Origin: Tanypteryx hageni
Taxonomy: Eukaryota; Arthropoda; Insecta; Odonata; Petaluridae
Direction: 5' to 3'
Length of the DNA stretch: 64,000 bases
NCBI GenBank assembly: GCA_028673005.1
Contig: CM054112.1
Coordinates: 26,755,124-26,819,123, forward strand
Shown here in pieces: positions 23,346-32,925 of this stretch (its first letter is position 1; each line of letters starts with the position of its first letter). The notes under the pieces are model-generated. The model ran no database searches, was not told where the DNA came from, and saw nothing but the letters and a program-made list of their open reading frames with translations. Made by a program: the position numbers and the translations under genes.

Positions 23346-23959
23346 AAAGCCAACCGAAAATTTCGCCATCTTTTTTCTTGACCGGCTTTCAAAGGTATAA
23401 ATTTCATTCACTTCTTCCCTTATTATCATCTTTAACAATCGTGAAACGACGATTCTTGAGGAATGTCGTCCACTTGGCAGGACAGCAAGCGACAAAGGCA
23501 GGAATAGAAGCAGGGAACACTCCCTCCGCCCAGCGGAATCATTCGCGGTCGCTGCCTTGGCCGAAAATCAAAGATTCGTGTTTTTGGGGAGTGGGGGCGG
23601 AGGAGTCAGATAAACCCGGCAAATATGTCTCGGAGTAAAAATAAACGACAAGCGAAACAGACAAGAGGGAGCCACGGACCGATATGCCACGAAAGACGTC
23701 GCCGCTAGGGGTCGATTCGAACCCAATCGGCGTGTAATTTTTTCGACGGATACGATCCAAAAGACGCGTCCATTCGACGACCACGGACGGCGAGAAAAAC
23801 AACGAGGGTCATTTGTTGAATGGTACGCGAGCGTCGAACCGGGAGACGGCATTATGCTCGAGCCCCTTCTCTCGGGCGTTGTTTAGCGACTCGAGGGAAC
23901 TCCTAGGCGAAACGGAGGAAAGAGCGGAAGAGGTGGCTAAAGACGCGGCATTTGCTGTC
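23344..23959. other. Non-coding stretch of balanced composition
   Basis: CpG-containing and GC-richer than average. It has overlapping short open frames on both strands but no domain. GATTCGAACCC at about 23714 mimics a tRNA T-arm on the minus strand, but no tRNA can be folded around it. Confidence 0.4.
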
Positions 23960-24925
23960 ATAAAGAGAAATGGAAAAAGGTGGAGGGGAGAGGAATGCGA
24001 GGGAGATAGGGAGAGAGGGATGGGGAGGGAGATGGAAGGGAGAGAGAGGAAAGAAAGGAAGGAGGATGAGACGGAGAATAGATTACGGGAGTAGGTGGAT
24101 AGAGGCATGGGAAAGAAAAGAGGGAGTAGAATTGGGGAGATAGGAGGGGAGATAAAAAGACAAAGAGTGAGGGTAGGAGGGAATCTGCGGCAAAGGGAGT
24201 GAATGAGAGAGACGGATGAAGGAGAAGAGAGAATGAAAGGAAGAGACATGATGGGAAAAGGGAGAGAGACAGAGTAAAAGGGGAAGGACGGAGGAGGAAG
24301 GATGGAGGGGGAAGGATGGAGAGGGAAGGATGGAGGGAGAAGTATGGAGGTGGATGGTGGTGAGGTTAGAGGTCATCGGAGGAGAGTGGTGTGAGGGAGG
24401 GAGGCGACAGAAGTGGATATAGAAGAGGGAAAGGCGCAGATGAGTGAGAGGATGGGATGGAGAGAATAGAAATATAGGTAAGGAAGGGGGAGGAAGTGTT
24501 GAGTGGCGAAAGAGAGGGAGTGAAACGGCGGAGGGATGATCAAGAGAGAGAGAGAAGAGGGATTAAAAGGAAAGATGATGGAATGAGAAGAACGAGTGAA
24601 AGAGGAAAGAGTGAGAGTGAGGGTGGCTGGCGAAATGAAAGAGGGAAGGATTTAGGACTAGTGGTGCGGCGGGAGAGCCGAGAGAGAGGGGAAGGACTGG
24701 AGCTAACTAAAGAGAGAAATAATAAAAACGACAATAAATCCTTGGCGCCCGTATAGCTTAAAAAACGAGCCATTTCTCACACGTAACCGTTTATGCGTGT
24801 ATTTAGAGGAAATGGAAGAGGATGAGGAATAGATGGGAAGGTAGAGAGAGGAGGAGGGAGGAATGGAAGAACAGCAAACAAGTCGAAAAGAGAGACAGGA
24901 TGGAAAAGAAAGGATGAGAAGGAAT
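23960..24925. repeat. Long purine tract with GGAAGGATGGAGG minisatellite
   Basis: Almost entirely A/G on the plus strand for about 950 bp, with a break at about 24730-24800. A 13-15-bp unit of the GGAAGGATGGAGG type is repeated four times at about 24288-24350. The arginine/glutamate-rich and serine/leucine-rich open frames on the two strands are by-products. Confidence 0.85.
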
Positions 24926-25211
24926 GTAACGAGTTCTTCAAAAAGCAAAGTCCGCGAGAGAGTATCAGGTTTTCGGACAAGCGGCGAATTTAAAGTTGGA
25001 ACATTAATTAACAAGCTGATTGCGAGAGACGTGCCAAATGGTTGCGTATTTAAGAGGGAATTGGTGAATTGATCCAAATCTCGATATTTTAACGATTATA
25101 TTGATTATAATCAGAGATAAAAAGACCAAGGGCCTCTTGGTAGAGGAATTGAATGTTTGTCCGCTCACCAAAACTAGAACTTCAAATCGTGGGTCGTCGT
25201 CATCGTTATTA

Positions 25212-25874
25212 CATTCTCCATACGTAGTATAGGGGAAAGCATTGTTTTCATGTAAAAAATCGATTTCCAGATTTCAACGGAAATACACGTTTTGAGGTTC
25301 CCTGAACACGTTTTGACGATGTATTTGTGTGTTTTTTGTGGGTGCTCGGACTCAAAAACTATTAATCAGGTCAACGCGAAATTTTATATTTGACATTTTT
25401 ATGAAAGTCCCAAGAACTGATTAGTTTTTGTAAATATCGGTCAACCGGAAGTGGGTGTTTACTCTTGTCACATCCGTTATTTTGAAATATTTGATAAAAG
25501 TAAAAACGTATTGGAATAAAAGTTGCAGGAAATTTAATTTTCTACAATCTTTGTTTGAAACATATTCCCATATAATGCGTTGTTTAAGAGATATTTTATA
25601 TTTTTAGCTGGGGTGGCGGTGGCCACCACGCCACCTACTGACTATTGTTAACAATTGACGCTTAGTAATGTCTTAGTAACGCCCCTTTATAGTTTCTCAA
25701 TTGTTGGATTTTCGTGGCTATATCCAATATCAGAAGGCTATGGTTTGAGTTTATTTCTATTATTTGTAAAATCTAAAATTTTCTCGGTTTTTTAAAATAT
25801 TTTTTATTATGTAACCTATTTGGAATTTTTAGAAATATTACAGTTATGCAGAAAGTCATGTGATGGCCACATCA
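25212..25874 (+). mobile_element. MITE family C, copy 1
   Basis: A 663-bp non-autonomous DNA element. Its left end is C(A/T)TTCTCCATACGTAG and its right end is a GAGAAAG box followed by CATGTG(A/G)TGGCCACATCA, which forms a small hairpin. CGTTATTA (25204-25211) and GATTATTA (25875-25882) look like an 8-bp duplication (6 of 8). Related copies lie at 44211-44902 (+), 53255-53953 (-) and 62939-63491 (-). It is inserted at the 5' edge of the hAT transposase remnant and may have disrupted its N-terminus. Confidence 0.75.
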
Positions 25875-25887
25875 GATTATTATTGAA

Positions 25888-27809
25888 ATGAAGAACAAGT
25901 CGATGTGTTTGATATGCAATGAGGCATTTTCAGTTATTAAGGAGTTTAGCGTTAAGAGACATTACGACACTAAACATGCATCTACATCTGACAAATTTCG
26001 TGAAGACAAGGAGTCCGAACTAAAAACTAAATTTTCGTTACAGCAGTCGCTTTTTAAGAATATGTCCTCCCAGTCGGAATCATTGGTCAAAGCGAGCTAT
26101 ATAGTAGCTGAAATCATCGCCAAAAAGTCAAAACCTTTTTCGGTTGAAGAATTTGTTAAAGAATGTTTTGAACGTGTTGCTGACATAATATGTACTGAGA
26201 AAAAAAACGCAATTTGCTAAAATAAGCTTATCGCGATAGACTATGGCTCGCCGTATTGATGAGTTAGCCAACAGTGTCGAGGACACTTTGAAATCGAAAG
26301 ATTCAACTTTCTAGTATTATTTACTGACGCTTGATGAAAGTACAGATGTAAGGGGGACTGCCCAATTAGCTATCTTTGTATGTGGGGTCGATAAGGATTT
26401 TAATAACACTAAAGAAATGACTGCCTTAGTCCCACTTAAAGGCACCAAAAAAGCTAGTGATTTATTGGAGGGCGTAATTGAAACCTTGAACCGACTCGGG
26501 TTGAATTTGACAAATCTTTCAGGTGTAACAACTGATGGGGCCCCTGCAATGGTAGGGAGAGGAGAGGGTTTAGTCAAGTCAATTCAAGAAGAGGCAACTA
26601 ATGTTGGAAATAACTTTGTTATGCAGTACCATTGTTTAATTCACCAAGAGAACCTTTGTGCTAAGTTCTTGAAGGCCGAAAGCTTAATAACAGTCGTTGT
26701 TCAAGTAGTCAACTCTAACCGTTCCAAAGGCCTGCGCCACAGGCAATTTCAAGATTTATTAAACAACTTGGAGACAGAATTCGAAGATGTTATTTACTAC
26801 TCTGAAGTCCGATGGCTCAGCCTTGGGGAAATATTGAAACGAGTGTTTGATCTTAAAGAGGAAATAAAAGCATTTATGAAAGGAAAAGGAAAACCAGTTA
26901 CCAAATTCAACGATGATGAATGGATGTGTGAATTCGCCTTTCTAGTGGATATAACTACCTACTTGAACAAACTAGACTCACGTCTCCAAGGCAAAGATCA
27001 GTTAACTAATTCTATGCTTGATCACGTCAAGGCCTTCGGAATAAAATTACGTCTTTGGGAATCACAGTTGAAAAACAAAAAATTCGTGCATTTTACAACA
27101 CTGCTGAAGTGTAATGTTCGAGACTCTAAAAGGTACGTCAGAATTACATCGGAACTAAGGGAAGAATTCGACATCAGATTCCAAGACTTCAAGAAGAATA
27201 GCTTAAGTTTCAATCTCTTTTCATCTCCTTTCTCCATTAGTATAAATGAGGCTCCAGAGGACCTGCAAATGGTGTGTGTTGATTTTCTGTGTGCGTCCGA
27301 CTTGAAAGAAAGGTTCAACAATTTTCCTTTGTTGGACTTTTACAAGAATTATGACTCGCAGGAAAAGTATCCCGGCATTCACAGATACGCAATTTTCATG
27401 ATTTCACTATTTGGCAGCACATATTTATGCGAGCAAGTGTTCTCCAGGATGAAGCATGTGAAGAGCATGGCGAGATCGCGAATCATGGACAGTCATCTGG
27501 AGAGTTTGCTTCGTGTTGCTACTTCGTCCATTATGTTTGTTTGTTTGAGTGCCCAGCCAATTCGCCTCTCTTACAGCAAAAATGGGTATCTCAGAGGTAG
27601 TGCAATGAATATCCGGGGAAGGGAAGAGGGAAACCCGGTGCCGGCATTTGCCTGCTCTTACGAAGAACATCAGGGGGGCCAACGGCTTAACGTCCCTTCC
27701 GAAGGACGGAACAGCTGAATTTGCGCGGTCTCCTCAAACCACACAAACGGGGGCCGTGAGAAGCAGCACCAAGTCTCGCATTGACATTTTGGAGTTACAG
27801 GTAAAATAA
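25888..27809 (+). pseudogene. hAT transposase remnant, GTF2IRD2/ZBED-like
   Basis: Residues near the start give a C-x2-C...H-x4-H finger (CLICNEAF...KRHYDTKH), then KPFSVEEFVKECF. After a stop at 26218, a frameshift near 26235 and a stop at 26312 come the hAT blocks: LDESTD (first catalytic Asp), TTDGAPAMVG (second Asp), YHCLIHQENLCAKFL, YYSEVRWLSLGEIL, and the dimerisation block FGSTYLCEQVFSRMKHVKS with RSRIMDSHLESLLRVATSS. The coding region is then cut by a 238-bp insertion (27533-27770) and resumes as KSRIDILELQVK before a stop. The 433-codon open frame from 26417 therefore ends in foreign sequence. The matching family encodes a DNA-binding transposase that has been domesticated in mammals. 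This copy is dead. Confidence 0.88.
27533..27770. mobile_element. 238-bp insertion in the hAT C-terminus
   Basis: The transposase frame reads ...ATSSI up to 27532 and continues as KSRIDIL from 27771, so the DNA between is foreign. It is GC-richer (AACCCGGTGCCGGC, GGGGGGCCAACGGC, CTTCCGAAGGACGG) than the transposon. No clear target duplication is seen. It resembles a fragment of a dispersed repeat; the family is unassigned. Confidence 0.6.
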
Positions 27810-28230
27810 AGTTTCTGTGTTTGAGATAAAGGACTCTTAATCAAGATAATAATATTTTCTCTTATTAAAGCAGTTAATGTAATATAATAAAATTTCATTT
27901 TTATATTAAAACTCGATCATATATATAATTTTTCAACTTAGACATTTAAGGTTAGGTATACCACTTATTGTGATTTTTACACATGCGGCCCACGAACCAG
28001 TCCACAATATCGGTTGTGGCCCTATGCCAAAAAAGGTTGAACACCCCTGATCTATTGGGTCGCTATCCCGATCAATTATCTATATCTTGTTTGCAATAAA
28101 TATACATAACGCTGAAAAAACAGGATAAGAATAACATTCCTTCAGTTTTCGTAGTCGTTGCATTCATTTTTAAGTAGCGATAAATAAATGAACATAGATA
28201 TGTACTTAAATGTCTTCCTAAATTATATGA

Positions 28231-28289
28231 AGGGGGCGCTGAAATATATTTTCGCCCGAGGCATCAAAATACCTGGGGCCGCTCCTAAC
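28231..28289. repeat. hAT-like terminal fragment
   Basis: GGGGGCGCTGAAATATATTTT followed by GCCCGAGGCATCAAAATACC and TGGGGCCGCTCCTAAC. This looks like the right end of a hAT MITE. No left partner is found nearby. Confidence 0.35.
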
Positions 28290-29191
28290 AAGCACCTATA
28301 TTATTATCTGAGCAAAAACGCCAATTACTGGTTTGTCGGCTGCTAATTGAGTGCCATGATTTAGGATACGAGAATAATTAATTTAAAAAACTGCATTGAA
28401 GAAATCGCTTCATCAAAAACCTTTTGTTATTCGGTGAATGTTTTTGCGAAGCGCAAGTTGTCGTTCCAATGGCGTTGCATTCGTTTGATTTCATACGAAA
28501 TACACTTGGATGCCACCAGAACATCTTCCTGGATATCGTAATAAATATTTTTTTTAGCAAATTAAGCAACTTCGAGACGCACTCGAAAGAGCAAATAGGA
28601 TGAGAGGAAATCGCCATAGCGACTGCTTAATTGGGATGAAACCATAGAGACGCTCTCTCTCTCTCTCTCTGGAAAGTGATTGGTAAGCCACATTTTTCGC
28701 CGATAAGGACGTTGGCGGAGAAAACCTACAATTTATGTAATACGATAAGCTGCTGTTGTTTGTAAACATAAAAGGCGAGGAAAACCGAACGCTACAAGAG
28801 GTTTGACCCCTAAAATTTCGAGGAAATCCGTTTTTCCGCGAGATAGATGCCCTGGGAGTGTATTTAATCTAGTAGCGCACTAATCCATAACTTCCTTAAG
28901 CTGCTCATTGAACTTACTTGCACCGACAATGGACGGTTTACACAGCAGTGAGATGTTGAAGCGAATACATAAAATACACTAAAATAGCTGGAGTATCCAT
29001 TGAGTATTTCCATGTTCAATAATTTGAAACAAGAATAAATTATATATTTTTCCAAAGATTAAAATCAAAGGTTTCATACTTCGTATTCTTAACTGTTTAG
29101 CATAATATATATATAATATTTATTATGATACAAATATGCAAGAAAAATATACCGTGGCATATCTTTAAAAGGCATTTAAAATTTTTCTTCT
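28290..29191. other. Non-coding stretch
   Basis: No gene seen. There is a short (CT)n run at 28653-28672. Confidence 0.4.
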
Positions 29192-29327
29192 ATATAAATC
29201 AAATTTAGCATGCGGTTTATAAATTACATAACAAAACAGACAAAATAAATCAAATATATAAAATATATAAATCAAATTTAGCATGCGGTTTATAAATTAC
29301 ATAACAAAACAGACAAAATAAATCAAA
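29192..29327. repeat. Perfect 63-bp tandem duplication
   Basis: A 63-bp sequence beginning ATATAAATCAAATTTAGC and ending GACAAAATAAATCAAA occurs at 29192-29254 and again at 29265-29327, identical by eye, with a 10-bp spacer. The perfect identity points to a recent event. Confidence 0.9.
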
Positions 29328-29795
29328 GGGAGCATCATATCAATCAAGCGCTTCATGCGTAAACAATGCAGTGAATAAAAATTCAAAACATTTAAATCAA
29401 ACGCGCTGAAATTTTATTCATTTTGCCGAAATGATTTTTAAAAAAGCTTCGTTAACGCATGTACCAAAGGAAAGGGTACGTCAATTCTCGTCGAAAATCT
29501 TGATTGCCGAAATTTCAAAGCATAAAAAGTAAAACAAAAAAATATAACGAACAATTTCACGACCGCACCAGCCTCTATTGAATAAAACAACCACGTTTGT
29601 CATAAATCGTTGCCACGCCTTCTATATTTTCTCAGAAACAGCGAAATAAAAACGCACCGAATGTCATAAGGAAGTGTAGCGACTTAAAGGGATATAGAGA
29701 CATCAGCGGTCTAAGCTGTTTTCCATAAGTCGGAACAATCCTAACAAAAACATCCGGCAGTGACTGGCTATAGGATGGGTTGTAAAAAAATATTA
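29328..29795. other. Non-coding stretch
   Basis: AT-rich with nothing recognisable. Confidence 0.4.
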
Positions 29796-30130
29796 TAGAG
29801 AGAGAGAGAGAGAGAGAATGAAAGCAGTGCGAGTCGAGATTGGAAGAGAGAAAGAGAGAGAGAGAAAGAGAGAGAGAGAGCGAGTGAGAGAGAGCGAGTG
29901 AGAGAGAGCGAGTGAGAGAGAGCGATTGAGAGAGAGCGAGTGAGAGAGAGCGAGTGAGAGAGAGCGAGTGAGAGAGAGCGAGTGAGAGAGAGCGAGTGAG
30001 AGAGAGCGAGAAAGAGAGCGAGAAAGAGAAAGAGAGAGAGCGAATGAGAGAGAGCGAGTGAGAGAGCGAGAAAGAGAGAGAGAGAAAGAGAGAGAGAGAA
30101 AGAGAGAGAGAGAGAGGGCGAGTGAGAGAG
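29796..30130. repeat. (GA)n and 14-bp GAGAGAGAGCGAGT minisatellite
   Basis: Almost pure GA sequence. A 14-bp unit, GAGAGAGAGCGAGT, is repeated about nine times between 29873 and 30010, with one GCGATT variant, and then degrades into GAAAGAG units. The long SLSL-type open frames on the minus strand are artefacts. Confidence 0.95.
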
Positions 30131-30804
30131 GGACAATAAAAATGCTTTGGAGCAGACGGCGTGGCGACCGAAGAACAAAAACGCTCGCAATGCAAGCCTC
30201 AGCAAACAAAAGGGAACGCAACGCCGTGCGGTAAAAGCATTTGAAGCGACGGGAAATAGATTGATTCTCAAAGACGGCGCAGTTTCTTCTTTAAAGGTTT
30301 AACGGTCTCGCTTAATCCATCGGCATCCTTCCCCGACTGCTATTCCCATGCCATCGATAATAATCGACGCGGTCACTCGTGCACTTCGGAACCAGGCTGT
30401 ATGATAGCAATTCGCCAAGAGATAACGTGACACGTATCAATTTTTCTAACGGCGTCTTTCTTCTCACATTCAGTAAAGGCTATAGCGTTATATTCACTTA
30501 AATTCGACTTGGAACAAAAGATGCAACGATGAGTTTCCAATAGAATTAATTTTATCGTTTGAGCTCAAACATGAGTGATACGTATATTTCACTTTTATAA
30601 AAAGCTATACATAGTCATGCCCTGCAAATAGACTCCTCATAACAATGAATCTTCCATATCCTGTTACTGCCGTCACACAGTGGCTTATAGGATAATAAAA
30701 AACGATATGTTCGCAGAGTTGCCACCAAATTTGTGAAAGGCAAACTATTTCAACAGAGTTGAACTTGTGGCTTAAAATCAATTAATACAAATGGATACTT
30801 CCAA
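30131..30804. other. Non-coding stretch
   Basis: Balanced composition to about 30480, then AT-rich. No domain or defined exon. Confidence 0.4.
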
Positions 30805-31020
30805 TAACCATAAAAAGTCATAGCCATAACACCAGATGCGCATTCTGGCTACAAGCCGTCGTCAGTGACATTCACCGATAGGAGTTTAAATTGGCGATGA
30901 ATCGCCACCAATGAAGGCTTCATTGTAGCCGAAATAAGCATCTAGTTTCAAAAACATTCTCATGGCTATTGAAGACACATGTTGCGTCAATAGCAAACTG
31001 TGACAGCATGTGTCCAACAT
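30805..31020. repeat. Imperfect foldback repeat with GGCT/AGCC-GAAA stems
   Basis: AGCCATAACACCAGATGC...CTGGCTACAA on the left and TTGTAGCC...GCATCTAG...ATGGCTATT on the right form an imperfect inverted repeat. The left arm, read on the minus strand, has CTGACGA (30865-30859), one extra base, GGCU-UGU-AGCC, then AGAA. The right arm on the plus strand has TGAAGGCT, a loop, AGCC and GAAA. Both resemble the stem arrangement of the TA-flanked family. Confidence 0.45.
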
Positions 31021-32220
31021 GAGCTCGTTTTTTTCAATTAATCGACCTCGTTAGCGAACATCATGCATCGGCAAATATGTAACATGTCGTAATTGTAGAG
31101 AAGAGTATTGAGGTTTCGTCAGACAATATCAAAATCTGGATGATAGGGTATGCGAAGATGTCTGTCTGCACTAACTAAAAGATGACGAAAACGGAAAGAC
31201 GAGAAAAATTCGAAATGCGAGAAACGAAAAAGTTCGCAAAACCGTAAAGGCGTTTCAGACTCACCGTCCTTTTTCCATCCAGCGAGTCCGTGCTGTTCGC
31301 AGCAGCCATCCACGGAAAGTACCTACGTCTCAAGGAGTTGAGAGTTTGCATTGTCGTATCTAATCGTTCTCTCTTTAAAAAAAGAACGGAGAGATAAGGT
31401 CCGTCACCGACTCCTAACGATTGCCGACATCCAACGCGTAGCCCCCACGGTCACGAAAGGACATTGGCACGGCTAACGCGGAAGGTGACAGGTAACGAAG
31501 AATGTCCTCTCGCCTCCGAAGCAACTCTAAACGAGAGTTATCTTATAAAAAGTCGAGATGAAAAAAAATCTCCGCCTTAATTTAGAAAACTAATCTGACT
31601 TCTTGCCTTATCGTGCTCGCTGAGAGAAGATTTTTGCTGTGTCACAGAGAAAAATCAAGAAACGTAACTAACGGACGTGCACGAAGCAGGCATGGTATCT
31701 CGGGAAAGCATGCAAAATTTATCATGAAAAGTTTTTTTCCCTTTTATAATTTACCTTTAACATTCTACAATAGTTCGTTTTTCAGATGTTCTATCACAGG
31801 TAAGGATGACAAAATAAGTTGTATGTATATTTCATGACGAATTGATAATGAACAATAACCATAAAACAAATAAATGGCTGTAATATAATTTCATCGAGAA
31901 AGTTTTTGAGTAATTTAATTACTATGGAGAGCTTCGAGTGGATACGTAAAATTGTACAGTAAATTGAATTCAGGTGTGATACTATAACATAATTAGTAAG
32001 CATGTGTTTTCACCTCCAACTCGATACTGTTATAACAGGAAAAGTTTGCTCATGCATATGAAATAAAGCTCTCTGCAGGAATACAAAAGAGACATTACTA
32101 AATCAGTAATCGGTCGGCCCCCGCGGTTTTTGGAACAACAATTAATAAACACGCGGATTTAACATCGCCGCTACAAGGATTCGGTAAGGTCCGAGAGGCA
32201 TGAGTGAATGGTCAGAAAGG
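31021..32220. other. Non-coding stretch
   Basis: Balanced patch at 31120-31720, AT-rich beyond. A GTGAGT donor-like site on the minus strand near 31263 (AAAAAGGACG|GTGAGTCTG) has no exon that I can define upstream of it. Confidence 0.35.
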
Positions 32221-32925
32221 AATTCGGGCAGAGAGGAGGGGGAGGAGGGGAAAAGGGTGACGGAGAGAGAGAGTGGGGGAGAGGAGAGAGTTGGGAAGGA
32301 GAGCGAGAGAGGAGGGCGTGTCACTGCACGAGTGGAACAAAGACAAGGCCCTGTACCGCACACTAAAGCCTCGTAAACACGGCCCTCAGACGTCCATTCT
32401 CCTCCTTTCCTTCCCGGCTTTCTCCTCTCCATCCTATCCCCTCCCCCCTCCCTCACTCCGCCCACTCCTCCCTCACCCCCACCCACTCCTCCCTACCTCC
32501 ATTCCTCCCAACCCATTCTCCACTCACAAGAGGAATACTAAACAGCAGAGTCGACTGTTTTATGCTCGTATCTCTGCATCTAAACTCTTTCCCCAAAACA
32601 CCCTCTCTCACCCTCTCTCTCACCCTCTCTCTCCCTCCCTCTCTCTCTCCCCCTCTCTCTCTCCCCCTCTCTCTCCTTCCCTCCTCTCTCTCCACCCTTT
32701 TTATTTTGACCACCTACCCTTCCCATACCATGCCTCTCCACTCCCTTTTCCTCCTCCTCCCAACGGACAGCCCCCTTCCTTTCATCCCTCCTTCCCTCTC
32801 TCTACATCTATCTCCCCAACAGAGGCCAACGCTGACCCCTTCGAAAACCAAACTCGTGGAGGCAACAGCTCCCTCTATATAAGCCCTCAGCATCCTCCTT
32901 CCCTCTTCCTCTACATTTTTTAGCT
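32221..32925. repeat. Purine tract followed by a pyrimidine tract
   Basis: Purine-rich at 32221-32330, a short mixed spacer, then pyrimidine-rich at 32395-32925 with CACCCTCTCTCT and CCCCCTCTCTCT units. The two blocks are partly complementary and could form a large hairpin or triplex. Confidence 0.75.

Larger units (their letters stand above)
25875..28049 (+). mobile_element. Broken GTF2IRD2/Charlie8-like hAT transposon
   Basis: The element holds the transposase remnant at 25888-27809 and ends at the right terminus GGTTGAACACCCCTG (28035-28049). This is the reverse complement of the CAGGGGTGTTCAACC end typical of Charlie-type hAT elements. The subterminal GCGGCCCACGAACCAG (about 27985) is also typical. 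No left terminus is visible: the element is 5'-truncated, or its left end was lost around MITE family C copy 1. Confidence 0.8.

Noticed and set aside
23690..23770. tRNA gene on the minus strand (GGGTTCGAATC motif)
   Set aside because: The T-arm-like box has no A-box, acceptor stem or anticodon arm around it.
25212..25874. Helitron (3' hairpin near the end)
   Set aside because: There is no CTRR terminus, and a sister copy at 44.2 kb has a frame-proved 9-bp target duplication, which Helitrons do not make.
29873..30010. CRISPR-like array
   Set aside because: Units are contiguous 14-bp repeats without spacers, in a eukaryotic genome.
29632..30271. SLSL-rich proteins on the minus strand
   Set aside because: Direct translation of the GA minisatellite in all three frames.
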